From Candidatus Collierbacteria bacterium (lineage in GTDB: Bacteria; Patescibacteriota; Microgenomatia; UBA1400; MFAQ01): a stretch of DNA of 6,246 bases. A program made the position numbers and the translations under genes. Under the pieces are notes generated by a model. That model ran no database searches, was not told the DNA's origin, and saw nothing but the letters and a program-made list of their open reading frames with translations. Each line of letters opens with the position of its first letter. Position 1 is the first letter of the stretch. Below, piece by piece: positions 1 through 6,246 of the stretch. Where the stretch lies: contig DQFC01000027.1 of the NCBI GenBank assembly GCA_003531665.1, forward strand, positions 18,721 to 24,966, given 5' to 3'.

Positions 1-513
1 ATTATTAAGGGAGTTAAAATTCCGAATATTAATTATCTAATGGGGCAGACTTTGATATTGGAAGTATCAAACAAACTTATTAAGGGATATTGGATGAATG
101 TGTTGGAAAAAGACTTTCCTTTTTTGGTGGTGGTAGAACACACTAATATGATTGACAAGAAAATGTATGGCGGAAATAGACTGATCTACTTGGGGAATTA
201 CCTACCGGAGGGACACAAACAATTGAAGATGACAAAGGAACAATTAATCAATCTATATTCCCCGTTTCTAAAAAGAATCAACAAGCGTTTCCGCAAGAAA
301 CATATCAAGGAATCTTTTCTGTTTAGAGAGCCATACTCTCAGCCGGTTTTCCCAACCAATTATTCAAAAATGTTACCCAACCCCCGGATGTCCCATGGAA
401 TATACCTGGCTAATATGAGCATGGTCTACCCCTTTGACCGGGGAACAAACTATGCCGTAAAGATGGGAACCCATGTGGCTAAAATGGTAATTAATGACTT
501 GAAAAAACAATGA
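1..513 (+). CDS. FAD-dependent oxidoreductase (amine oxidase / protoporphyrinogen oxidase-like), C-terminal part, 5' end outside window
   Basis: The frame is open from base 1 with no stop before the first ATG at 40, so this is the last 170 codons of a longer gene and that ATG is internal. The C-terminal stretch GIYLANMSMVYP, then DRGTNYAV and a G..VAK.VI helix (about 397-495), resembles the closing FAD-binding segment of the COG1232/NAD(P)-FAD oxidoreductase family, where a 'G-hydrophobic-LA' strand and a following helix hold the flavin. The usual GD after the strand is NM here. The preceding part (YGGNRLIYLGNYLPEG, about 163-210, and the LFREPYSQPVFP region, about 328-354) fits the substrate-domain sheet of these enzymes. 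The N-terminal GxGxxG dinucleotide motif lies outside the window, so the assignment rests on the C-terminus alone. The substrate is unknown, and a UDP-galactopyranose-mutase-like role is an alternative. The TGA stop overlaps the ATG of the DUF2298 gene (ATGA, 510-513), which suggests one mRNA and coupled translation. Confidence 0.75.
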   Translation: MIKGVKIPNINYLMGQTLILEVSNKLIKGYWMNVLEKDFPFLVVVEHTNMIDKKMYGGNRLIYLGNYLPEGHKQLKMTKEQLINLYSPFLKRINKRFRKKHIKESFLFREPYSQPVFPTNYSKMLPNPRMSHGIYLANMSMVYPFDRGTNYAVKMGTHVAKMVINDLKKQ

Positions 514-2465
514 TTTATTCTGATTTATTGATTATTGGACGAGTGTATTTGATTAGTTTTTTACTTCAGCTCGTAAGCTTTCCGCTGACAAAAAAATTAT
601 TTTCCCGGATGCCCGATATGGGATACCCTTTTTCCCGATTGGTGACTACCTTGATGGCTTCGCTCATAATATGGGAAATCGCGAATCTGGGATTACCGGT
701 TAATTCGAACTTTGGACTATTGATAGCCACCTTTGGCTTAATACTCTTAAACTATTGGCTTATCTTGAAAGACGGCTTGAAAAGTTTAAAGATTTCGAAA
801 GAGACCATAAAAATTATAGTTATCGAAGAATATCTATTCCTCGTTGGTTTGTTGGGGGTTGCCATTATCAGAGGATTTTTACCCGGCATTGATAGTTTAG
901 AAAAGTTTATGGATTTCGGCTTTATAAACCGCTACCTGCTATCCCCCACCTTACCCGCCATGGATATGTGGCAAGCGGGTAAATCGATTAATTATTATTC
1001 TTTTGGGCATTTTTGGAGCAGTGCCGTGATTAGGTACTTTGGATCTTCGGCGGCGGTTGGATACAATCTGGTCCTGGCTTTCATCGCCGGACTGTCCTTG
1101 TCGATGGCTTTTTCTATTTCTCACTTTCTTGGCGGCACCAAAAAACACATGGCCGGGATGATTGGAGGGCTCGTGGGAGCGTTTGCCACCGTAATAGCCG
1201 GTAACACCCATGTGATTTGGTATTTTGTAAATCACAGAGGACTATCCGGATATTGGTATGCCGATGCGACGAGATTTATCCACAATACGATTCATGAATT
1301 CCCGGGGTACAGCTTTGTGGTGGCAGATCTGCATGGTCACTTAGCCGATCTACCGGTGGTCCTGACTTTCGTTTACATTTTTCTTCATTGGCTCAGCTCA
1401 AAAAGACTACTCGACGAGGTAATGATGGGTATACTTTTCGGAGTGATGATGATGACGAATACCTGGGATGTGGCTGTTTATGGACTACTTTTGACCATCG
1501 CAGGCATATTGATGATCTTTAGAGATTCGTCCAATCTAATTCGGTTATTAAAAACGGCAGGAGTAATTCTTCTATTTATGGCACTAACCGCCCTGCCATG
1601 GTTCATAAGTTTTCAATCGATATCCAGTGGCATCAGAATGGTACAGGAAAGGTCGCCGCTCTGGCAGTTGGCTGTTCTATGGACGGGAGGGATCGCCGTC
1701 AGTCTGATCGCGGTTCTGACGGAAAAAAGGGGCAAGTTGAGTCTGCCGATTTGGACCCTGGCTCTATGCATTATTATGCTAATTATTATTCCAGAGCTGG
1801 TTTATGCCAAAGATATTTATCCCGACCATCCCCGGGCTAACACGATGTTTAAACTGACCTACCAAGCCGCGATAATGATCGGGCTACTCACCGGAGCGGT
1901 ATTGGGAAAATTATTTGACCGAGACAGAAAACTGCTTTGGTGGTGGAGGTGGCCAGCAATTTTTGCAGTCGGATTTATCTTTATCGGTACGATGATATTT
2001 CCAACCGTGGCCTTTCCAAACTATTACGGAAATTTTAAAGTTTATAAAGGACTCGATGGTGAAAAGTGGCTAAGAACAGAGATGCCGGAAAGATATGGAG
2101 TCATAAATTATCTACGAAATAATTTTGACGGGAAAAATATGGTGGAAGCTGTAGGGGATAGCTATACGAACTTTAATGCGGTCTCGGTGTTTTCCGGAGT
2201 TCCAACGATTCAGGGATGGAGGGTGCACGAATGGCTGTGGAGGGGTGGCTATGAGTCGGTAGCACTAAGAGAAGCGGAGGCGAGAGAAATATATGAGAGT
2301 CGTGATTCCATAAAAGTTGACAATCTTCTGAAAAAATATAATGTGGGTTGGATAATAATCGGAAGGGATGAAAGGAGTATGTACCAGATAAATGAGGAAG
2401 GATTGGTGACTTTGGGAGAAAAAGTTTTCCAAAGCGAGGAGACTTATTTAATTAGGGTGAAGTAG
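510..2465 (+). CDS. DUF2298 (Chlor_Arch_YYY) polytopic membrane protein
   Basis: A 651-residue protein with about 13 predicted membrane segments (roughly residues 6-26, 45-63, 68-86, 102-123, 185-206, 214-238, 278-295, 303-337 as a pair or long hairpin, 345-368, 386-404, 413-432, 450-467 and 481-503) followed by a soluble C-terminal tail. Motifs I associate with DUF2298 appear in order: NYYSFGHFW (161-169), HEFPGYSFVVADLHGH (262-277), the TNTWD helix (316-320), ELVYAKDIYPD (429-439), RANTMFKLTYQ (442-452), and in the tail SGVPTIQGWRVHEWLWRG (562-579) and VGWIIIGRDERSMY (612-625). The invariant-looking polar residues E263, D273, H275, H277, E429, D435, E574 and R578 are candidates for an active site facing the membrane surface. 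The family has no established function; the multi-helix fold with loop acidic/His residues resembles GT-C type enzymes, which is inference. The start is fixed by the ATGA overlap with the FAD oxidoreductase gene; no Shine-Dalgarno sequence precedes it, so translation is probably by coupling. The final 14 bp overlap the convergent LCP gene. Confidence 0.9.
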   Translation: MIYSDLLIIGRVYLISFLLQLVSFPLTKKLFSRMPDMGYPFSRLVTTLMASLIIWEIANLGLPVNSNFGLLIATFGLILLNYWLILKDGLKSLKISKETIKIIVIEEYLFLVGLLGVAIIRGFLPGIDSLEKFMDFGFINRYLLSPTLPAMDMWQAGKSINYYSFGHFWSSAVIRYFGSSAAVGYNLVLAFIAGLSLSMAFSISHFLGGTKKHMAGMIGGLVGAFATVIAGNTHVIWYFVNHRGLSGYWYADATRFIHNTIHEFPGYSFVVADLHGHLADLPVVLTFVYIFLHWLSSKRLLDEVMMGILFGVMMMTNTWDVAVYGLLLTIAGILMIFRDSSNLIRLLKTAGVILLFMALTALPWFISFQSISSGIRMVQERSPLWQLAVLWTGGIAVSLIAVLTEKRGKLSLPIWTLALCIIMLIIIPELVYAKDIYPDHPRANTMFKLTYQAAIMIGLLTGAVLGKLFDRDRKLLWWWRWPAIFAVGFIFIGTMIFPTVAFPNYYGNFKVYKGLDGEKWLRTEMPERYGVINYLRNNFDGKNMVEAVGDSYTNFNAVSVFSGVPTIQGWRVHEWLWRGGYESVALREAEAREIYESRDSIKVDNLLKKYNVGWIIIGRDERSMYQINEEGLVTLGEKVFQSEETYLIRVK

Positions 2466-3522
2466 AGAGGCGGTTTCTGATGTATTGTTTGAGAGCGTTC
2501 CAATTGTTATCTTTGGGAATTAATACCCATTCACCATTAAACTTTGCTATCGGAGGAGTGTAGAGAATAGCTACCCCATTATTGTCGGGGGTGTCTGTAA
2601 TAGGTATCGAGAGGACGGGGTTATCCTTGGTGTCGAGAGCTACTTTGGCCAGAGTCGGGTAAAGCTTTGAAGGAATGTTGGTGATAAGGTTTGAGGATAT
2701 TATTTTCAAGAGACCATCTACTTTTTTTTGATCCAGAAGGAAAGATGGTGTGAGAATTTTTGTTCTGAGAGCCGAGATGACCTGTTGCTGACGCCTGGAG
2801 CGGGAAAAGTCCGTGCCCTCATCCCCTTCGGCGTGCCGGGAGCGGACAAATTTAAGAGCGGTGGCACCATCGAAATGATTGATCCCTTGATTGAAGGAAA
2901 TTATTTCATAACGAGAAGATATGGGCAAAGCCTTTTCACGACCGGGGAGCGGAAATTCCGTATCAACAAAACCAGGGTTAACATCTACATCTATGCCTCC
3001 AACAAGATCGATGGCTTGCTGAAAAAGAGAAAAGTTTATTACGGCCGTGTAGTTCATAGGTAGCCCCAAGTCTTCAAGAATGGCTGCCTGAGCCATCTTG
3101 ATTCCTGCTCCGGGGCTCGCCTCTTCACCGTAGAAATAGGCGGTATTTATTTTGGCTTTTAATGAAGGAACCCAAAGGTCACGAGGGACACTAATGATTG
3201 ATGGAGTTTTGGTTTCGTGATTGTAAGACACTATGATTATAGTGTCCGAGAGATTGGGTGAGTCACCTCCCTCACCACGTATTCCCAAAACCAAGAAATT
3301 GGTCACTCCGCCGGTACTGTCCAAACTCTCGATAGGAGATCCAAAAAAACTTAAAAGTTCTTGAGGATTGACATTGTGCCGAAGGAGGAAACGGTATCCA
3401 AAAATTCCTAAAGCAGTAAGTGAGGCAATAAAAAAAGCGATAAGAATTAACCAAAGGTGTTTCTGGGTCAAAGTTAAAAGTTTGAGTGCATAACGAAAAG
3501 GGCGAATGTGACGGAGTTTCAT
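2452..3522 (-). CDS. LytR-CpsA-Psr (LCP) family envelope protein
   Basis: A 356-residue protein with a short basic N-terminus, one membrane anchor (about residues 22-46) and an extracytoplasmic LCP domain (about 74-255). LCP motifs are visible: NFLVLGIRGEGG (75-86), LSDTIIIVSYN (91-101), SVPRDLWV (111-118), KINTAYFYG (124-132), AVINFSLF (160-167), the LVGGIDVDV strand (173-181), ALKFVRSRH (222-230) and DFSRSRRQQQV (238-248). Family members transfer polyprenyl-diphosphate-linked glycopolymers onto peptidoglycan or other envelope acceptors; residues of the R114-D115 and R241/R243-R244 type bind the pyrophosphate and metal. The usual Arg of the 'RSDT' motif is Leu91 here, leaving D93 in place. 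Beyond about residue 300 a tail rich in hydrophobic strands (VAILYTPP, GEWVLIPKDNNW) does not match a LytR_C domain that I recognise. The ATG lies 5 nt after the tpiA stop on the same strand, with no Shine-Dalgarno sequence, so co-transcription with tpiA is likely. The acceptor and polymer cannot be inferred from sequence. Confidence 0.92.
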   Translation of the reverse strand: MKLRHIRPFRYALKLLTLTQKHLWLILIAFFIASLTALGIFGYRFLLRHNVNPQELLSFFGSPIESLDSTGGVTNFLVLGIRGEGGDSPNLSDTIIIVSYNHETKTPSIISVPRDLWVPSLKAKINTAYFYGEEASPGAGIKMAQAAILEDLGLPMNYTAVINFSLFQQAIDLVGGIDVDVNPGFVDTEFPLPGREKALPISSRYEIISFNQGINHFDGATALKFVRSRHAEGDEGTDFSRSRRQQQVISALRTKILTPSFLLDQKKVDGLLKIISSNLITNIPSKLYPTLAKVALDTKDNPVLSIPITDTPDNNGVAILYTPPIAKFNGEWVLIPKDNNWNALKQYIRNRLSTSP

Positions 3523-3527
3523 CTAGT

Positions 3528-4220
3528 TTAAGAAAGACTACTGATAATGCCGGCGAATAAAGTTGGCTCTAGACTATCGGTGCCGACAAGAACCCCATCT
3601 ATTTTGCTTTGGCTGACAAAGGAAGCGACGTTGTCTTGTGAAACTGAGCCTCCGTAAAGAATTGGGGCCGCGTTGTCCGTAAGGAAGGCTATTTGGCCGG
3701 CCACGTGATTGGCATCAATTGGATCTACCGGCTTTCCGGTACCGATGGCCGCAATGGGCTCATAGACAAAGAAACAACGGGAGACATCAATGTCGGCGTT
3801 GAAAAGGGCTTTAATTTGTTCATCAAGATATGGAAGATCCAGACAGACGATGGGGGTGATCGAGTTTTCAAGAAGTTGGCGAGTTTTCTGAGCGACCATC
3901 TCAGAAGTTTCTTTGAAGTCGCGACGACGTTCGGAATGACCAACTATACAATAGCTGATCAGCTCGCTAAGCATATTAGCTGTAATCTCACCAGTGTGTT
4001 TCCCCGGAGGGAGATGGGAGACGTTTTGAGAACCGGTGATGATGGGTAAGGCCAAGTCCGATAAGTGTTGATTAAAGGCGGCAATGTCGGTAAAAGGAAG
4101 ACAGAGAATTACGGTCATGTCCGAAGAAAATTTGGGGCGAAGAGCAGAGATGCCATCTAGCCAGATGAGCGACTCGGTGATATTTTGGTTGCTTTTCCAG
4201 TTGCCAATTACATATTTCAC
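3528..4220 (-). CDS. tpiA: Triosephosphate isomerase, compact form
   Basis: Interconverts dihydroxyacetone phosphate and glyceraldehyde 3-phosphate in the cytoplasm (glycolysis). Starting at the GTG at 4220 gives 230 residues beginning MKYVIGNWKSN, exactly where TIMs normally begin. Catalytic parts are present: N7 and K9 in GNWKSN, H95 in IVGHSERR (92-99), the general base E154 in VYEPIAAIGTGKP (152-164), the phosphate-binding YGGSV (189-193) and DGVLVGTDSL (208-217). An in-frame TTG at 4250 would add ten residues (ending IIDI) encoded by a TATAAT box and repeat DNA, so I reject it. Bacterial TIMs are usually near 250 residues; the deficit falls after the TPIVC strand (122-126), where the common GE(TLEER) segment is reduced to LDLPYLDE. 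The usual Trp in the loop-6 motif (EPVWAIGTG) is Ala157. Both features recall short archaeal-type TIMs, but NWK and HSERR are bacterial-like. It is first gene of a unit with the LCP gene 5 nt downstream. Confidence 0.95.
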   Translation of the reverse strand: MKYVIGNWKSNQNITESLIWLDGISALRPKFSSDMTVILCLPFTDIAAFNQHLSDLALPIITGSQNVSHLPPGKHTGEITANMLSELISYCIVGHSERRRDFKETSEMVAQKTRQLLENSITPIVCLDLPYLDEQIKALFNADIDVSRCFFVYEPIAAIGTGKPVDPIDANHVAGQIAFLTDNAAPILYGGSVSQDNVASFVSQSKIDGVLVGTDSLEPTLFAGIISSLS

Positions 4221-4227
4221 TATGTCG

Positions 4228-4258
4228 ATTATATATGCAAAAGAACTCAAGAACTCAA
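4228..4258 (-). promoter_or_regulatory. Probable tpiA promoter, giving a leaderless transcript
   Basis: On the minus strand a perfect TATAAT lies at 4233-4228 and a TTGAGT (-35-like, four of six matches to TTGACA) at 4258-4253, separated by 19 nt, slightly longer than ideal. Counting about 7 nt from the -10 box puts the transcription start at or next to 4221, directly before the GTG start at 4220. That leaves no room for a ribosome binding site, so the mRNA would be leaderless or nearly so. The -35-like element lies in the octamer repeat, which supplies further TTGAGT copies at 4250-4245 (11 nt spacing) and 4266-4261 (27 nt spacing). Confidence 0.55.
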
Positions 4259-4267
4259 AAACTCAAG
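4241..4267 (+). repeat. Octamer tandem repeat in the divergent tpiA/uvrD promoter region
   Basis: Three octamer units AAGAACTC, AAGAACTC, AAAAACTC (4241-4248, 4249-4256, 4257-4264) followed by a partial AAG. One base differs between the third and the first two. The array sits between the -10 box of tpiA and that of uvrD, and its minus strand reads as repeated TTGAGT hexamers. The same octamer recurs at 6066-6100. A change in unit number would alter the -35/-10 spacing of tpiA by 8 bp, an inference not tested here. Confidence 0.75.
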
Positions 4268-4290
4268 ATGTGGAGTGATTTAGAATGAAA

Positions 4291-4296
4291 TACAAT
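4291..4296 (+). promoter_or_regulatory. Candidate -10 box of uvrD, leaderless arrangement
   Basis: TACAAT (five of six matches to TATAAT) ends 6 nt before the GTG start at 4303, so the predicted transcription start coincides with the start codon. No convincing -35 hexamer lies 16-18 nt upstream, which lowers confidence. There is no purine-rich Shine-Dalgarno sequence before 4303, in keeping with a leaderless message. Confidence 0.4.
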
Positions 4297-4302
4297 ATTT
4301 GA

Positions 4303-6225
4303 GTGGAAGAAAACTTGTTAAACGAGGAACAACGAAAGGCAGTATCCTTCGGAGAAGGTCCCTTATTGGTGCTTGCCGGTGCCGGATCAGGAAAGACAAG
4401 GGTACTTACTCATAGAGCTGCTTGGCTGATAAATGAAAGGGGGGTGGCTCCGGAAAAAATCGCTCTTCTGACCTTCACCAATAAAGCTGCCGGGGAGATG
4501 AAGGAAAGAATCAAGAGAATGGGCGTAAGTAATATCGAATTGGGTTTTTCGGGGACGTTCCACACTTTGTGTGCCAAGCTACTTAGAAATTACGGCATGA
4601 ATGTCGGAGTAAACCCCAATTTTGTAATCTTTGACAGCGATGACTCCGAATCGACAATGAAAGAAGTCCTGAAGTCGATGTCGATTGACCCAAAGCAAAA
4701 TAAACCAGGAATGTTTCTGGCTATCATCAGTAAAATGAAAAACGATCTAGTCTCGGAAAAAGAAGCAGAAGGGAAAGCAAGGGATTACTTTTTCCGCCAA
4801 CTCACAAAAGTTTGGAGAGCGTATCAAGAAAAATTAAATCGAAATAATGCGGTTGATTTTGACGATCTGCTGGTCAAGGCGGTGGAGGTACTAAAAATCG
4901 AAAGGATCAGAAAAGAAGTAAATGCCAAGCTCGAGTGGATACTGGTAGACGAATATCAGGATACGAACAAAGCTCAGTTTGCGCTCACCAAATATCTGGC
5001 CGGTGAGAAAAGAAATATCACTGCGGTGGGAGACGCCGCTCAAGCGATCTATTCTTTCAGAGGAGCAGACTACCGGAACTTGAAACTTTTTGAAGAGACC
5101 TATCCGGAGCTGATCACCGTTGGTCTGCCCAAGAATTACCGAAGCACTCAGTTTATTTTGGATGCGGCTTACAGTGTAGTGAGTAACAACGTCAATCATC
5201 CGACACTAAAACTGTCGGCCGAGAGAGAGATGGGGAAAAAGGTGAACTTGTTTGAAGCTATGGACGAGCGGGATGAGGCCAAGTACATAGTGGACGCCGC
5301 CAAGAAGATCGGTGACCGGAACGAAGAATCAGCGATACTTTACCGGACAAACGCCCAGTCCCGGGCCTTTGAAGATGAACTACTGAGACGGGATATCCCG
5401 TACAAACTAATCGGAGGCCTCCGGTTCTACAACCGGGCGGAGGTAAAGGATCTCGTGGCTTATCTGCGACTGCTTCATAACCCCAAAGAAGAGATCAGCC
5501 GGACAAGGATCGAGAAGATCGGGAAAAGAAAAGCAGGCGCGTTTGACGAATGGCTCGGAAAACTGCCCGAAAAGAAGAAAGCAGAGGGCAGACCGGGACA
5601 ACTGCTGGAAGATATTATCAACGTGACCAATTACCTGGAAAAATTCGATGAAAGAGATGAGGAGGATGCGGCACGCATAGAAAACATAAACGAGCTTTTG
5701 GCGGTTGCTAGTGAATATGAGAACGTATCCGGGTTCCTGGAAAGTGCGGCTCTGTCCGAAGCGGAAATTAAGCAAAAAAAATCAAACGCCAAAATTACGC
5801 TGATGACAGTCCATGCCGCCAAAGGTCTCGAGTTTCTTCACGTATTCGTGGTGGGTTTGGAGGAAGGACTTTTCCCCCACTCCCGGTCCATCTTTGAAGG
5901 CGGAAAGGAAGAAATTGAAGAGGAAAGAAGACTGATGTATGTCGCCATGACGAGAGCAAAAGAAAATCTGACATTATCTTTTGCCAGATCGCGGCTGAGC
6001 TATGGCGGCAGACACACTTCGATTCCTTCAAGATTTTTAGCCGAAATACCGGAGGAGTACATCCAAAGAACTCAAGGAACCAAGAACTCAAGGAATCAAG
6101 ACGGAGAAGATTCTAGAATAAAGGATACGTTTGATGAGTTTGGGGAGAAAAAGAGAATAATTGTTCAGGACTGGGAGGTGGAAGAGGCAACCAAAGACGA
6201 CTTTGCCGATATCGACAATTGGTAA
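4303..6225 (+). CDS. uvrD: UvrD/PcrA-like superfamily 1 DNA helicase
   Basis: An ATP-driven 3'-5' DNA helicase acting in excision repair, replication restart and removal of proteins from DNA. In the 640 residues the SF1A motifs appear in order: Q-motif LNEEQRKAV (6-14), Walker A AGAGSGKT (25-32, K31), Ia TFTNKAAGEM (57-66), Ib GTFHTLC (84-90), Walker B ILVDEYQDTN (213-222, D216-E217), III AVGDAAQAIYSFRGAD (241-256), IV NYRST (278-282), V LMTVHAAKGLEF (500-511) and VI RRLMYVAMTRAKENL (542-556). Motif III has GDAAQ where GDDDQ or GDDSQ is usual. Between LLHNP (390-394) and motif V there are only about 105 residues, far fewer than the 2B-containing region of PcrA/UvrD, so domain 2B is reduced. 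The usual Tudor-like C-terminus is also absent; the end is an acidic tail (DFADIDNW). The GTG start leaves only five residues before the Q-motif; TTG at 4315 is a less likely alternative. It is transcribed divergently from tpiA. Residues about 588-600 are encoded by the octamer repeat. Confidence 0.95.
   Translation: MEENLLNEEQRKAVSFGEGPLLVLAGAGSGKTRVLTHRAAWLINERGVAPEKIALLTFTNKAAGEMKERIKRMGVSNIELGFSGTFHTLCAKLLRNYGMNVGVNPNFVIFDSDDSESTMKEVLKSMSIDPKQNKPGMFLAIISKMKNDLVSEKEAEGKARDYFFRQLTKVWRAYQEKLNRNNAVDFDDLLVKAVEVLKIERIRKEVNAKLEWILVDEYQDTNKAQFALTKYLAGEKRNITAVGDAAQAIYSFRGADYRNLKLFEETYPELITVGLPKNYRSTQFILDAAYSVVSNNVNHPTLKLSAEREMGKKVNLFEAMDERDEAKYIVDAAKKIGDRNEESAILYRTNAQSRAFEDELLRRDIPYKLIGGLRFYNRAEVKDLVAYLRLLHNPKEEISRTRIEKIGKRKAGAFDEWLGKLPEKKKAEGRPGQLLEDIINVTNYLEKFDERDEEDAARIENINELLAVASEYENVSGFLESAALSEAEIKQKKSNAKITLMTVHAAKGLEFLHVFVVGLEEGLFPHSRSIFEGGKEEIEEERRLMYVAMTRAKENLTLSFARSRLSYGGRHTSIPSRFLAEIPEEYIQRTQGTKNSRNQDGEDSRIKDTFDEFGEKKRIIVQDWEVEEATKDDFADIDNW
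6066..6100 (+). repeat. Octamer repeat inside the uvrD 3' coding region
   Basis: Units AAGAACTC, AAGGAACC, AAGAACTC, AAGGAATC (6066-6073, 6074-6081, 6082-6089, 6090-6097) followed by AAG; equivalently a 16-bp unit repeated twice with one mismatch. Neither 8 nor 16 is a multiple of three, so successive copies are read in different frames (QRTQGT, then KNSRNQ) and no protein repeat results. It falls in the linker after motif VI and before the acidic tail. The intergenic array at 4241-4267 uses the same octamer, also ending in a partial AAG. Confidence 0.75.
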
Positions 6226-6246
6226 AAATGACGTCCTCCCCGCACA

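Noticed and set aside
951..1235. Minus-strand open frame of 94 codons opposite DUF2298
   Set aside because: It lies antisense to conserved DUF2298 motifs and its composition is low-complexity basic, as expected from antisense frames.
2728..3063. Plus-strand open frame of 111 codons opposite the LCP gene
   Set aside because: It lies wholly within the LCP domain coding region on the other strand, with no recognisable motif; a shadow frame.
3693..4049. Plus-strand open frame of 118 codons opposite tpiA
   Set aside because: It overlaps the catalytic core of TIM in antisense and has no family features.
4221..4250. Longer TIM start at TTG 4250, adding ten residues
   Set aside because: The extra codons are the TATAAT box and repeat DNA, they extend beyond the usual TIM N-terminus, and GTG 4220 begins exactly at the conserved first strand.
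4285..4302. Mini-ORF ATG-AAA-TAC-AAT-ATT-TGA ending directly before the uvrD GTG
   Set aside because: Five codons with no ribosome binding site; it contains the candidate -10 box, so it would lie upstream of the predicted transcript start. Probably chance.
4221..4302. Riboswitch, small RNA or tRNA in the only intergenic region
   Set aside because: The spacer is 82 bp, taken up by two -10 boxes and the repeat; no stable hairpin or tRNA fold was seen.
6066..6100. CRISPR-like or mobile-element end repeats
   Set aside because: Units are 8 bp with no spacers, no inverted ends and no transposase nearby.
6228..6246. ATG two bases after the uvrD stop, open to the window end (six codons)
   Set aside because: It fits the tight spacing seen elsewhere and may be the next gene, but six codons cannot support a call.

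Overview
The window looks like a piece of a small-genome bacterium of the Patescibacteria (CPR) type, perhaps Microgenomates-like. This placement is inferred from gene content and style and has not been tested by phylogeny. It rests on a DUF2298 membrane protein coupled to an FAD oxidoreductase, a LytR-CpsA-Psr (LCP) protein, a shortened triosephosphate isomerase, a shortened UvrD/PcrA-like helicase, near-absent intergenic DNA and no recognisable Shine-Dalgarno sequence before any visible start. TAA, TAG and TGA all act as ordinary stops, so nothing suggests recoding of TGA.

Layout. From 1 to 2465 (+) lie the 3' end of an FAD-dependent oxidoreductase and, sharing an ATGA overlap, a 651-residue polytopic DUF2298 protein. 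From 4220 down to 2452 (-) lies a two-gene unit, tpiA followed after 5 nt by an LCP-family protein. The LCP gene's last codons overlap the end of the DUF2298 gene by 14 bp in convergent orientation. From 4303 to 6225 (+) lies a UvrD/PcrA superfamily 1 helicase, divergent from tpiA across only 82 bp. The last 21 bases hold no assignable gene.

How the genes relate. The FAD enzyme and DUF2298 protein form a probable translationally coupled pair acting at the membrane. Their substrate is unknown, and an envelope lipid or glycan is a guess. LCP proteins attach glycopolymers to the cell envelope, so three of the five genes may concern the cell surface. TIM is glycolytic and the helicase serves DNA repair or replication.

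Two signals stand out. First, both genes of the divergent pair have a -10-like hexamer (TATAAT, TACAAT) just before a GTG start, at the distance expected of leaderless mRNAs. Second, an octamer repeat (AAGAACTC) occurs as a short array inside this promoter region and again, out of codon phase, inside the 3' end of the helicase gene. That points to a DNA-level element rather than a protein repeat. I found no complete new defence or mobile system; the FAD/DUF2298 pair is the best candidate for undescribed biochemistry.
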